DNA from: Butyrivibrio sp. FCS014
GTDB taxonomy: Bacteria; Bacillota; Clostridia; Lachnospirales; Lachnospiraceae
NCBI RefSeq assembly: GCF_000526935.1
Contig: NZ_JAHA01000008.1
Location: forward strand, 1 to 64,000
Direction of reading: 5' to 3'
Length of the DNA stretch: 64,000 bases
Part shown: piece by piece, positions 20,809-29,868 of the stretch
How positions within the stretch are numbered: the first letter of the stretch is position 1
Layout: every line of letters begins with the position of its first letter
Made by a program: the position numbers and the translations under genes
The notes under the pieces: generated by a model
What the model saw: only the letters and a program-made list of their open reading frames with translations
What the model was told of the DNA's origin: nothing
Databases searched by the model: none

Positions 20809-22203
20809 ATGTTCAAAATCGACTTCAAAAATCCCATTCACGTATATTTCATGGGCATCGGCGGTATCTCCATGAGCGGTCTTGCACAGATCCTCATCGA
20901 GGAAGGCTTTAAGATCTCCGGATCCGACAACAAGAAGTCCGCCATTACAGAAGCCCTTGAGAAAAAAGGCGTCGAAATATTTTACGGACAGAAGGCCGAG
21001 AATATCTCCCGGTCAAAAGATATAGATGTTGTAGTCTACACAGCGGCTGTGCATCCTGACAATCCTGAATTCGTTGCAGCCAAAGAGGCTAACCTTCCGA
21101 TGCTCACAAGAGCCGAGCTCCTTGGACAGATCATGAAAGAGTACGAGCTTCCCGTAGCCATCGCAGGAACCCACGGCAAGACCACCACAACCTCAATGCT
21201 CTCCAAGATCCTTCTTGAGGCAGACACGGATCCCACCCTCTCCATCGGCGGAATCTTCAAGGACATCGGCGGCAACATCAGAGTCGGCAAGTCAGAGTAC
21301 TTCGTTACTGAGGCCTGCGAGTACACCAACTCCTTCCTCAGCTTTTTTCCCAAGATCAGCGTAATCTCCAACATTGACGCAGACCATCTGGACTTCTTCA
21401 AGGACCTTGACGACATCAGGCACTCCTTCAGAAAGTTCGCCCAGCTCCTTCCGGCTGACGGAACCCTGGTCATCAGCGGCGACATCGAGAATCTCACTGA
21501 GATCACAGACGGCCTTGAATGCAAGGTTCTTACCTACGGTTCAAAGGACAGCTACGACTTCTATCCCACAGACATCGTCTATGACGACCTCGGCAATCCA
21601 TCCTTTACGGCACACCTTCCCGGGGAAAAGAGCCTTCAGGTAAAACTGGCAGTTCCCGGAATCCACAACGTATATAACGCTCTTGCCGCCATAGCTGTGG
21701 CAACTCTTCTTAATATAGAAGATGAGCACATTCTTTCCGCCCTGTCACTGTTCGGCGGAACCAGCAGGCGCTTCGAGCACAAGGGAGAGATTGGCGGAGT
21801 CACCATCATTGACGACTACGCTCATCATCCCACAGAGATAAAGGCCACTCTTACAGCAGCCCAGAACTATCCTCACAACAAAATCTGGTGCGTATTCCAG
21901 CCACACACCTACACCAGGACGAAGGCTCTTTTGAATGAATTTGCAGAGGCTCTTTCCCTGGCAGATCATGTGATCCTGGCAGATATCTACGCCGCCAGAG
22001 AGAAGGATAACTTAGGCATCAGCTCCAGAACTCTTCGCGATAAGATCGTTGAGATGGGGCACGAGTGTAATTATTTCCCGACAATTGAAAACTTTAATGA
22101 AATCGAAAAATTCCTTCTGCAAAATTGCACTAAGGGTGATTTGTTGATAACCATGGGAGCCGGAGATGTTGTTAAAATCGGCGATGAGCTCCTTGGCAGA
22201 TGA
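20809..22203 (+). CDS. murC: UDP-N-acetylmuramate--L-alanine ligase
   Basis: MurC adds the first amino acid to the peptidoglycan precursor in the cytoplasm. The ATG at 20809 (MFKIDFKNPIHVYFMGIGGI) matches the family start; an upstream in-frame start at 20749 is less likely. Motifs: GIGGISMSGLAQIL, the ATP loop AIAGTHGKTTTTSMLSKI (about residue 120), the DADHLDFF region, GTSRRFEHKG and IIDDYAHHPTEI. 464 residues. It stands alone with its own promoter and terminator. Confidence 0.96.
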   Translation: MFKIDFKNPIHVYFMGIGGISMSGLAQILIEEGFKISGSDNKKSAITEALEKKGVEIFYGQKAENISRSKDIDVVVYTAAVHPDNPEFVAAKEANLPMLTRAELLGQIMKEYELPVAIAGTHGKTTTTSMLSKILLEADTDPTLSIGGIFKDIGGNIRVGKSEYFVTEACEYTNSFLSFFPKISVISNIDADHLDFFKDLDDIRHSFRKFAQLLPADGTLVISGDIENLTEITDGLECKVLTYGSKDSYDFYPTDIVYDDLGNPSFTAHLPGEKSLQVKLAVPGIHNVYNALAAIAVATLLNIEDEHILSALSLFGGTSRRFEHKGEIGGVTIIDDYAHHPTEIKATLTAAQNYPHNKIWCVFQPHTYTRTKALLNEFAEALSLADHVILADIYAAREKDNLGISSRTLRDKIVEMGHECNYFPTIENFNEIEKFLLQNCTKGDLLITMGAGDVVKIGDELLGR

Positions 22204-22206
22204 TAC

Positions 22207-22343
22207 TTATCCACATTTCCACCCACGGAAAACAGATTTTTAAAACGAGTTTTGGTGGAAAAGTCCGGCTGTATTAAACCCACAGCCGGACTTGTTTATA
22301 CTATTTTTATAAAAAATAATCCACGTTATCCACATTGTCCACA
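22207..22343. promoter_or_regulatory. DnaA-box cluster upstream of dnaD
   Basis: TTATCCACA, the consensus DnaA box, occurs at 22207-22215 and 22326-22334, directly followed by TTGTCCACA at 22335-22343. The cluster lies between murC and dnaD-dnaC. The gap is AT-rich (about 22300-22420) but short, and genes such as dnaA/dnaN are absent, so an origin is not claimed. Confidence 0.6.
22261..22293 (+). terminator. Terminator after murC
   Basis: AAGTCCGGCTGT (22261-22272) pairs with ACAGCCGGACTT (22282-22293) around a 9-base loop, then GTTTATACTATTTTT follows. Confidence 0.8.
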
Positions 22344-22498
22344 AAATTAATAAAACTTCTAAACCTCCCGTGTTTACTGGATTTCTTCGTCACTTTTACC
22401 CATATCATTTTAAAAATCCCCATGCTATAATCTGAATTGTTCCGACAGGAAACACAATTTTCTTCTCGGATTTTTAGTAAAGCAGGTGATGAAAGTTT

Positions 22499-23662
22499 AT
22501 GATGGGGAGAGTATCTATTAGTTCAGGCTATGGGGAGGACTCAACAAATGTTTCCAACATATTTATTGATGAATACATGTCAGAAGCGAATGATGCGCAG
22601 ATTAAGATCTACCTCTTTCTTCTGCGTATGATGAGTGCGAATTTACCCACCAGCGTTCCGGCTCTGGCGGATAAATTCAATCATACTGAAAAGGACGTTC
22701 TGCGGGCTCTCAAGTACTGGGAGAACAAGGGACTTATAAGCCTTGAATACGACGGTGCACAGCACCTGACCGGAATCCATATGGAGGATATAACTTCCGC
22801 CAACGCAAGGAAGTACGGCAGGCGCAGGGGCGATACAGTGATCACTCCGGTGACCGCTTCCGCTCCGCAGGTTGTGCAGCAGTCTATGCCTGGGACTCCG
22901 GCCTCTGTTACCGCCATTCCTACGCGAAATGTAGCAGAGGTTGCTTCCAGGCCAAGCTACACTGCAGCCCAGCTTCGGGCATTCAAGCAGGCTGAAGGCG
23001 CAAGTCTCCTTGCTATTGCAGAGCAGTATTTCGGAAGACCTCTTAGTTCCAACGAGATGTCGATCATATATTACATCCGGGACGAGCTGAAGTTTTCCGA
23101 CGAACTTTTGGACTATCTGATGCAGTATTGCGTCGATAATCATAAGACTGATTTCCGTTACATGGAAAAGGTTGCCATTAACTGGAGTCAGAACAGCATC
23201 GTAACGCTGGAACAGGCACGCACGGAAACCTATAAACATGACAGTGACATCCTCACTGTTATGAAGGCCCTGGGTATGGAAAATAACCCTACCGATAAGG
23301 AGACTTCCTTTATAAACCGGTGGCGTAACGAGTTGGGGTTTTCGATGGAGATCATTTTGGAAGCCTGCGATCGCACTGTTTTAGCGGTGCAGAAGAACCG
23401 CCTCAAGTACTGCGACGGTATTCTGCAGAACTGGCATAAGAACAAAGTTGTTACAAGGGAGGATATTGCCGGTTTAGATGCATCGCATTCCGCGGACCTG
23501 GCCAAGAAGACCAAGTCTCGGGCTTCCGTATCTTCCATCGACACCAAGCTTCGCTCCGGCGAATCATCTATTCGTCTGGGCGACAACCGGAACCGCTTCA
23601 ATCAGTTTGAACATAACAACGTTGATATGGACGAGCTTGAGAAGCTGCTTCTGGACAATTAA
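22499..23662 (+). CDS. DnaD-domain replication protein
   Basis: 387 residues. The N-terminal winged-helix part (about 20-90) includes NIFIDEYMSEANDAQIKIYL and DVLRALKYWENKGLI. Two DnaD-type helical domains follow, about 160-235 (FGRPLSSNEMSIIYYIRDEL) and about 245-310 (WRNELGFSMEIILEACDRT), with the YxxxILxxW-type motif YCDGILQNWHKNKVV. Such DnaD/DnaB-like proteins help load the replicative helicase. The gene lies directly before dnaC, which supports that role. A linker rich in Pro, Thr and Val lies around 110-150. Confidence 0.88.
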   Translation: MMGRVSISSGYGEDSTNVSNIFIDEYMSEANDAQIKIYLFLLRMMSANLPTSVPALADKFNHTEKDVLRALKYWENKGLISLEYDGAQHLTGIHMEDITSANARKYGRRRGDTVITPVTASAPQVVQQSMPGTPASVTAIPTRNVAEVASRPSYTAAQLRAFKQAEGASLLAIAEQYFGRPLSSNEMSIIYYIRDELKFSDELLDYLMQYCVDNHKTDFRYMEKVAINWSQNSIVTLEQARTETYKHDSDILTVMKALGMENNPTDKETSFINRWRNELGFSMEIILEACDRTVLAVQKNRLKYCDGILQNWHKNKVVTREDIAGLDASHSADLAKKTKSRASVSSIDTKLRSGESSIRLGDNRNRFNQFEHNNVDMDELEKLLLDN

Positions 23663-23839
23663 ACCTTGCATGATTGGGGAATCGGGCAAGGCAAGATTCA
23701 TAAGCTCGGCCCTGTGCTTTTGGTTCGGCGGCGGCATCAGCCTTCCCCGAAACACGTACAGGGCCATAGTTTATGGAATCCTCTTCTAAAAAACCGCGGC
23801 AAATGCGTGTTTATCGAACATACAGAAAGGTTCTTCTAT

Positions 23840-24823
23840 ATGTCACTTACCAATTCACAATACGATGCGATAATGCATGAATATGAAGAGAGGCGTTCAC
23901 TTCACAGACAGGAGCTGGAGGAACGCCTTCAGAGCGTGTATGAAAATGTACCGGGCTACAAGGAGCTGGAGGATAAGACCTCTTCTGTCAGTGTGGAATT
24001 CGGCAAAAGGCTTCTTCGGGGCGAGGTTCTTCCCAAAGAAGATCTGGCAAAAGAGCTGGCGCAGATAGCTGCCCAGAAACAAATGCTCCTGGTGCAGGCC
24101 GGTTACTCAAGGGACTTTCTCGATATGGGCTACACCTGTCCCGACTGCAAGGACACAGGCTATATCGGCAACGAAAAGTGTCACTGCTTCAAGCAGAAGA
24201 TCGTGGACACCCTCTACAACAAATCCAATCTCCGCACCCTGACAAGGCAGAACAACTTCAGGATCATGTCCAGGGACTACTACAAGGGCGATGATCTAAG
24301 CAGATTCAACGGCGCAGTAAAGGCTGCTGAAGATTTTATAAATAATTTTGACACCGACTACCAAAATTTATTCATTTATGGTACAGTAGGGACTGGTAAA
24401 TCCTTCCTATCAATATGCATCGCAGACGAACTGCTGAAAAAAGGCCATTCCGTCATATATTTCAGCTCCACGGGTCTGTTTGAACTGCTTGGTGAAGTTA
24501 CCTTCAACAGAGACAACAGACAGGATCTCCAAAATGTTTTCGGAGAGCTTCTGGAATGCGAGCTTTTGATAATCGATGACATGGGCACAGAGATGGTCAA
24601 CAATTTTGTACTGTCCAAGCTCTTCTCTCTCCTCAACGAGAGGGATCTGCGCAAGAAGTCCACAGTCATCACCACTAATTTTGCACTGGACCAGTTGCAA
24701 AACACTTACTCGGACCGTATTTTCTCAAGGGTTACAGGCAATTACAAACTCCTTAAGATATCGGGCCCCGACATTCGAAGATTAAAGAAACTGGCCAAAA
24801 AAGAAAGCGAGGATCTTAAATAA
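23840..24823 (+). CDS. DnaC/DnaI-type helicase loader ATPase
   Basis: 327 residues from the ATG at 23840 (MSLTNSQYDAIMHEYEERR), which follows AGAAAGG; the longer open frame back to 23666 lacks a site. A zinc-binding cluster CPDCKDTGYIGNEKCHC sits at about 100-116, followed by the AAA+ domain with Walker A YGTVGTGKSFLS (about 183), Walker B LLIIDDMGTE and the arginine-finger region YSDRIFSRVTGNY. This is the DnaI/DnaC helicase-loader architecture. The stop overlaps the start of prs (TAATG). Confidence 0.9.
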   Translation: MSLTNSQYDAIMHEYEERRSLHRQELEERLQSVYENVPGYKELEDKTSSVSVEFGKRLLRGEVLPKEDLAKELAQIAAQKQMLLVQAGYSRDFLDMGYTCPDCKDTGYIGNEKCHCFKQKIVDTLYNKSNLRTLTRQNNFRIMSRDYYKGDDLSRFNGAVKAAEDFINNFDTDYQNLFIYGTVGTGKSFLSICIADELLKKGHSVIYFSSTGLFELLGEVTFNRDNRQDLQNVFGELLECELLIIDDMGTEMVNNFVLSKLFSLLNERDLRKKSTVITTNFALDQLQNTYSDRIFSRVTGNYKLLKISGPDIRRLKKLAKKESEDLK

Positions 24824-26037
24824 TGCCAAGAAGAGAAGAGAAACGTAATCTGGAGACTATTCCTGTAGGCTCCTTAGGTATGATTCCTCTTAAAGGTATT
24901 AAACCACTTGCAGAAAAAGTTGACTATTATCTTGTAAAGTGGAGAGCTGAAAGAGAAAATGAGCACAAGGGCAGCCTTGCCTTTACCGGCTATGAGCGTC
25001 CCTCATACATTCTGGATGCGGAGGTTCCAAGATTCGGAACCGGTGAAGCCAAGGGAGTTATCAAGACCTCTGTAAGAGGTGACGATCTTTATCTTTTGGT
25101 GGATGTTTGTAACTACTCTCAGACCTATTCGCTTTTTGGTCAGGAAAATCATATGTCTCCCGACGATCACTATCAGGATCTTAAGAGACTCATTGCTGCT
25201 GTAGGCGGAAAGGCCCGCAGGATCACAGTTATCATGCCTTTCCTCTATGAATCAAGACAGCACAAGAGAAGTTCAAGAGAATCTCTTGACTGTGCTATCG
25301 CTCTTCAGGAGCTGGTAAGCATGGGCGTTGACAATATCATTACCTTTGATGCCCACGATGCCAGAGTTCAGAATGCTATTCCTTTAAACGGATTTGAAAC
25401 AGTCCGCACAACTTATCAGTTTATAAAGGCTCTCCTTCGAAACGTTGATGACCTCAAGATCGATTCAGAGCACATGATGGTAATAAGCCCGGATGAGGGC
25501 GGAATGAGCCGTGCAATCTATCTTGCCAGCGTACTTGGCCTTGATGTTGGTATGTTCTACAAGCGCCGCGACTATACACAGGTTATCGACGGCAGAAATC
25601 CCATCATCTCCCACGAGTTCCTGGGAAGCAGCGTTGAAGGCAAGTCCGTTATCATCGTAGATGACATGATCTCCTCAGGCGAGAGCATGATCGATGTAGC
25701 AAGAGCCCTCAAGGAGAGAAAGGCCGCAAGAATTTATGCCTTTTCAACCTTCGGTCTTTTCACAAACGGTCTTGATGAGTTCGATCAGGCTTACAAGGAC
25801 GGCGTCATCGACAGAGTACTGACAACAAACCTGGTATATCAGAGCCCCGAGCTCCTTTCAAGAGAGTGGTATATCAGCTGCGATATGAGTAAGTACATCG
25901 CTTACCTTATCGATACACTTAACCACGATGCTTCCATCAGCGATCTGCTAAACCCCGTTGAGCGTATCAACAGCATCATTGAGCGCTACAACAGCGGAGA
26001 GCTCAAGGCATCCATGGAAGCCGAGAAGAAAGCATAA
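24823..26037 (+). CDS. prs: Ribose-phosphate pyrophosphokinase
   Basis: Makes PRPP from ribose-5-phosphate and ATP for nucleotide, His and Trp synthesis. Two PRTase-like halves are visible: RRITVIMPFLYESRQHKR with NIITFDAHDARVQNAIP in the first, and the PRPP-binding loop VIIVDDMISSGESMIDVA (about 279) in the second. At 404 residues it is longer than the common 315-residue form, with an extended N-terminus (about 60 residues) and C-terminal tail, a variant I recall from Clostridia. It is translationally coupled to the dnaC-like gene. Confidence 0.92.
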   Translation: MPRREEKRNLETIPVGSLGMIPLKGIKPLAEKVDYYLVKWRAERENEHKGSLAFTGYERPSYILDAEVPRFGTGEAKGVIKTSVRGDDLYLLVDVCNYSQTYSLFGQENHMSPDDHYQDLKRLIAAVGGKARRITVIMPFLYESRQHKRSSRESLDCAIALQELVSMGVDNIITFDAHDARVQNAIPLNGFETVRTTYQFIKALLRNVDDLKIDSEHMMVISPDEGGMSRAIYLASVLGLDVGMFYKRRDYTQVIDGRNPIISHEFLGSSVEGKSVIIVDDMISSGESMIDVARALKERKAARIYAFSTFGLFTNGLDEFDQAYKDGVIDRVLTTNLVYQSPELLSREWYISCDMSKYIAYLIDTLNHDASISDLLNPVERINSIIERYNSGELKASMEAEKKA

Positions 26038-26052
26038 GAGATATAAATAACG

Positions 26053-26095
26053 ATCCTGCCTTATGGTCTATTTTGACAAGACCATAAGGCAGGAT
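26053..26095 (+). terminator. Terminator after prs
   Basis: A 17-base perfect stem (26053-26069 with 26079-26095; arm ATCCTGCCTTATGGTCT), a 9-base loop and a following TTTTTAATTT. Confidence 0.9.
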
Positions 26096-26143
26096 TTTTA
26101 ATTTGCATATTGTCAGGCTGTTTTTAAAGAAGAATTCAAAAAG

Positions 26144-26818
26144 CTATGCCTCTAAAAGCTTTACTATGTCCATCAGGCAATCTACCCTTGCATACAACTT
26201 TTTTGAAAGTTCCTCATCCGGCTCCGTTAAATCCGGAACCATGATGACATTGCAGCCGGCGCCGTAAGCACTGGTCACACCGTTTGGCGAGTCTTCAACA
26301 GCAAAGGTTTCCGAAGGGTCAAGCCCCAGCTCTTTGCAGGCAAAGGCATAGATATCCGGAGCAGGCTTTCCAAGGGCCACCATGTTAGCGCAGATGATCT
26401 TGTCGAAGCTGTCAAAAAGACCTATCTCCTTGAGCAGGCGCTCCGCACGGCCATAGTTGTTGGCGGTGGCAAGAGCTGTCAGGTATCCGTTTTCCCGAAG
26501 CCAGGTCAGTATCTCTTTTGCCCCGGGCTTAAGGGGAATTCCGCTCTCTCCCATCATCTCCTTAACAATGCCTTTTCGATACTCTCTTACCGTCTGATAA
26601 TCAAAATCTTCCCCGAACCATTCCTTAAACTGCCGAGGCGCAAAGGGGCGGCCAAGAGACCGCAACTGAAGCGGCATCCAGGGTTCAACCTTGTAGCCAA
26701 AGTGCTCAAGAGCCTTTGGCCAGGCTATCTGGTAGTATTTCTCAGTATCTGTCAGGGTGCCGTCAAGGTCGAAAATCACCGCTTTGATATTGATGCTGTT
26801 ATTATCGCGATTGCTCAT
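26144..26818 (-). CDS. HAD-family hydrolase, beta-phosphoglucomutase-like
   Basis: 224 residues with all four HAD motifs: VIFDLDGTLTDTE (nucleophile Asp), ALATANN (Ser/Thr position), the Lys in ALGKPAPDIYAFA and VEDSPNGVTSAYGAG. The alpha-helical cap inserted after motif I makes it subfamily IA, close to beta-phosphoglucomutase and phosphoglycolate phosphatases. The substrate cannot be read from the sequence. The next gene upstream on this strand starts at 27494 and ends 46 bases before this one, so the two may be co-transcribed. Confidence 0.88.
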   Translation of the reverse strand: MSNRDNNSINIKAVIFDLDGTLTDTEKYYQIAWPKALEHFGYKVEPWMPLQLRSLGRPFAPRQFKEWFGEDFDYQTVREYRKGIVKEMMGESGIPLKPGAKEILTWLRENGYLTALATANNYGRAERLLKEIGLFDSFDKIICANMVALGKPAPDIYAFACKELGLDPSETFAVEDSPNGVTSAYGAGCNVIMVPDLTEPDEELSKKLYARVDCLMDIVKLLEA

Positions 26819-26864
26819 ATAAATCCAAAAACCTCTTTATTCCCTCAATTCATTAATGACGATA

Positions 26865-27494
26865 TCAGAATCCAAGATTATCGTTTACAAGAACTACATG
26901 GATCCTGTCTTTGTGGCGGGAATACCTTGTGATAAGGAACTGACAGCAGATGGTGTCGGGAGATTTGCAGTCCATGCAGGCTCCGGTCTTGGCGCAGGGA
27001 GTGTTAAGGCCGAACCTCTGAGCATTGATGGGAGCCGCAACATTTCTTGCTCTCTTCATGGCGCCGTCAATATCCTTGCAAACCTTGTTCATGCCAACAA
27101 TAAATACCACCTTCTTAGGTCCCTGGGCAATGGCTGAAACTCTGTTGGAATTGCCGTCAATGTTCACTAGAACGCCATCTTCCGTCATGGCATTAACGCT
27201 TGCAAGAAATACATCGGCGTCGTAAGCAGCCAGCATAGCTGCTCTCTTATCCTCTGCCTTATCCCTGTCTATAAAGTTATAATTTCCGTTCTTAACAGCT
27301 TCCACCAGGCCGATCTCATGGGCACTCATGGCACCGCCCATGGTCACACTGCTGCCCTCGGGAATAAGACTCAGGGCAATCTTTAAAGCTTCATCTGCAT
27401 CCTTGGCATAGTATCCGGACATATTCCTGGACTCCAGACCCTTTATAACAGTCTGTGCCAGCAGTTCATTTCTCTTTACGATATTCTCATTCAT
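26865..27494 (-). CDS. LUD-domain protein (LutC/YkgG-like)
   Basis: 209 residues from the ATG at 27494 (MNENIVKRNELLAQTVIKGL), which has AGGAGG at the right distance. GSSVTMGGAMSAHEIGLVEA, DVFLASVNAMTEDGVLVNID and KVVFIVGMNKVCKDIDGAMK are typical of the LUD (lactate-utilisation, DUF162) family. The C-terminus carries several cysteines (CAKTGACMDCKSPDTICC), a possible Fe-S site. There are no lutA or lutB genes nearby, so a lactate role is not supported here. Confidence 0.85.
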   Translation of the reverse strand: MNENIVKRNELLAQTVIKGLESRNMSGYYAKDADEALKIALSLIPEGSSVTMGGAMSAHEIGLVEAVKNGNYNFIDRDKAEDKRAAMLAAYDADVFLASVNAMTEDGVLVNIDGNSNRVSAIAQGPKKVVFIVGMNKVCKDIDGAMKRARNVAAPINAQRFGLNTPCAKTGACMDCKSPDTICCQFLITRYSRHKDRIHVVLVNDNLGF

Positions 27495-27554
27495 AGCCAA
27501 AACCTCCTACAATACATGATCCGTCAAAACAACTGCTTACATTTTAGCATAGAA

Positions 27555-27593
27555 AAGCCCCCGTATGTCTTTTCAGAAAACATTCGGGGGCTT
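27555..27593 (-). terminator. Terminator after the htrA-like gene
   Basis: AAGCCCCCG (27555-27563) pairs with CGGGGGCTT (27585-27593), and the inner bases also largely pair. On the minus strand TTTTCTATG follows. Bases 27594-27678 hold nothing else. Confidence 0.75.
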
Positions 27594-27678
27594 AATCTTT
27601 GCCGAGTATGTATTTAATGGTGATAAGCACAAAGAACTCCGATTGTCAGGAAGTCCTTGGACCATTTATGCTTCAGTA

Positions 27679-29691
27679 TCAGTGTCCGCCTGCGCCTTCT
27701 GATCCTTGGCCTGACTTGCCGGATCCGCTTCCGGGCATTCCGGGTGTAACCTGACCGTCATATCCGCCTGCTCCGCCTTCTTCGCCGGCGTTGGAATCAG
27801 AGCCCTTTGATGAGCCTGATGCTGCTCCGAGAGTCACGTCATAGGTGTTCTCAACGTACTCTATGCCGTTCTGTCTCATAACCTTGATCTGTACAGTGGT
27901 TCCGGCTGCATAGTACTGAAGTCTTGTCTGAAGGTCATCCATTGAAGTGATCTCCATGCCGTCGAACTCTGTGATAACATCGCCCTTGGCAATTCCTGCT
28001 GCCTCAGCGCCGCCGCCTCTTGAAACTTCAGCAACGTATACGCCCTGAGGAATGCCGTAGCCTGCTGACACATCTGCAGTTACGCTTACACCGGAGATTC
28101 CGATGTAGCCTCTGTCCTCTGCGGATACCTTAAGCTTGGTCTGTTCATTCATGAGCTTGTCGATGATAGGCTGAGCAACTGAGATAGGGATAGCATATCC
28201 CATTCCTTCTACAGTCTCGCCACCGATCTTATTGGAGTTGATACCGATAACCTCACCCTGGATGTTAAGAAGCGCACCGCCTGAGTTACCGGGGTTGATA
28301 GCTGCATCTGTCTGGATAAAGGTCTGTGTCTTGCCTTCTGAGATCTCTACTTCTCTGTTGAGGGCTGAGATAACGCCTGTGGTAACTGACTGGCCGTAGC
28401 CAAGAGCATTACCGATGGCAATTGCAGGCTCACCAAGAGTCAGTGCATTACTGTCTCCAAGAGTTGCAATCTTGATGGTCTCTCTGGTCTCTGAGGAAAT
28501 ATCATCAAGCATTACTGCGATAACAGCAAGGTCCATCTCTGAGTCTGTACCCTTTACAACTGCCTCAATTGCAGAATCATCTGAGAATATAACTTCCAGT
28601 GTATCTGCTCCTTCTATTACGTGGTAGTTGGTTGCGATAAGAAGCTCTGTGTCATTCTCGCCAACGATGATGCCGCTGCCGGATGCTGTTGCTTCTTCCT
28701 GAGTTACGTATCCAAAGTAGCTTGCAGATGCTGTGTAGTTGTTGTGGATCATTACCATTGCAGGCATAACCTCTGAAACAACACCTGTAACGTCTGTAAC
28801 TACAGCAAGGGACTCGCCTGAAACCGTGGTTGTCTTGATGGGAGTCTCATCCTCCTGCCTCTGAGTGTTGTCAGTCACTGTGGAATCGGTCTGATCCTGA
28901 CTCTCCTGTGTGGTCTGAGTATCGTTCTTGGCAATAAATGCCTTGTTTACTGCATTGTAGCCAAGTCCTACACCGCCCACAACAAGTGAAAGTGCAACGA
29001 TGGCTGCGATCACCTTAAGTGCTGTGTGTTTCTTTTTGGGCTTTACAGGAGGAACATTGCCGCCGTTTCCGTTATCGGTGCTGTACTGATATGTTCCGTA
29101 GGAAGGCTGGCTGCTCTGGCCGTAAGAATATCCTGAACTGTAGCTTCCGCCATAGCTGCTTCCTGCCTGGCTCTGGCCATAGCCTGTAGCTGAAGAACTC
29201 TGGCCATATGAACCTGCGCTTGTTCCCTGGCCGTAGCCATAGCCTGTGCCGCCCTGGCCGTAGGAACTTCCTGCCTGGCCCTGGCCGTAACTGCTTCCCG
29301 ATGCGGAAGGACTTCTGAACTGTCCCTGCGAGTAGCTGCTCTGACCGTAACCGGTACCATGTCCATATGAGCTTCCGGTTGAACTCTGGCCATATGCGCT
29401 GCTTGCCTGGCCCTGGCCGTAGGAGCTTCCGGTGCTTCCCTGTCCATAGGAACTGCCGTAGCCTGTGCTGCTCTGTCCATAGGGAGTACTGCTGTAGGTG
29501 CGCTGGCTGCTCTGTCCGTAGGAACTTCCCGCACCGGCTGCAGGCGCTGACTCCTGACCGTAGTTGGTATATGAATTCTCCGAAGCATGCTCCGGTTTGT
29601 TCTCTTTTGCCTCCTGCCCCAGGTCTGTAGTGGGTGTTGAGCCCGAATTGTTCTCGTTAGTTGTCATCTGATCATTTTTGTCGTCAAACAT
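27679..29691 (-). CDS. HtrA/DegP-type serine protease with a SYGQ-repeat N-terminal domain
   Basis: 670 residues. Residues about 40-205 are a low-complexity domain built from SYGQ, GYGQ and SYGQGQ repeats. A basic stretch KPKKK and one transmembrane helix (about 222-246, ALKVIAAIVALSLVVGGVGL) follow. The trypsin-like domain has the triad His in NYHVIEG (about 357), Asp in SEMDLAVIAV and Ser in INPGNSGGALL (about 470). One PDZ domain (about 530-630, QGVYVAEVSRGGGAEAAGIA) and a Gly/Ser tail complete it. The topology places the SYGQ domain inside the cell and the protease outside. HtrA proteases handle misfolded envelope proteins. The SYGQ domain is not a usual part of the family. Confidence 0.92.
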   Translation of the reverse strand: MFDDKNDQMTTNENNSGSTPTTDLGQEAKENKPEHASENSYTNYGQESAPAAGAGSSYGQSSQRTYSSTPYGQSSTGYGSSYGQGSTGSSYGQGQASSAYGQSSTGSSYGHGTGYGQSSYSQGQFRSPSASGSSYGQGQAGSSYGQGGTGYGYGQGTSAGSYGQSSSATGYGQSQAGSSYGGSYSSGYSYGQSSQPSYGTYQYSTDNGNGGNVPPVKPKKKHTALKVIAAIVALSLVVGGVGLGYNAVNKAFIAKNDTQTTQESQDQTDSTVTDNTQRQEDETPIKTTTVSGESLAVVTDVTGVVSEVMPAMVMIHNNYTASASYFGYVTQEEATASGSGIIVGENDTELLIATNYHVIEGADTLEVIFSDDSAIEAVVKGTDSEMDLAVIAVMLDDISSETRETIKIATLGDSNALTLGEPAIAIGNALGYGQSVTTGVISALNREVEISEGKTQTFIQTDAAINPGNSGGALLNIQGEVIGINSNKIGGETVEGMGYAIPISVAQPIIDKLMNEQTKLKVSAEDRGYIGISGVSVTADVSAGYGIPQGVYVAEVSRGGGAEAAGIAKGDVITEFDGMEITSMDDLQTRLQYYAAGTTVQIKVMRQNGIEYVENTYDVTLGAASGSSKGSDSNAGEEGGAGGYDGQVTPGMPGSGSGKSGQGSEGAGGH

Positions 29692-29778
29692 GTCGTGAAC
29701 CTTCCTTTCGTTTTCATGGCTCTAGTATAGTTTTAGTCTGTGATAAAATTGTGTTTTAAATATTATAAAATAATTAAT

Positions 29779-29820
29779 AATGGCCGTCACCACTGTTTAT
29801 GCGGTTCCGGCCATTTTTTA
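29779..29820 (-). terminator. Hairpin after galE
   Basis: AATGGCCG and CGGCCATT flank a loop of about 20 bases downstream of the galE stop. T-rich sequence lies on both sides, including TTTTTT on the plus side. It is plausible as a weak terminator. Confidence 0.5.
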
Positions 29821-29868
29821 ACAGAAGATTATTAAATTTATGAACTGCTCACTGATCTATATCTTGTA

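Noticed and set aside
22207..22343. Chromosomal origin of replication
   Set aside because: Only three DnaA boxes, no dnaA or dnaN, and no clear unwinding element; a regulatory cluster is more economical.
29043..29588. Arg/Ala-rich frame inside the htrA-like gene
   Set aside because: It is a shifted reading of the SYGQ repeats without a start site.
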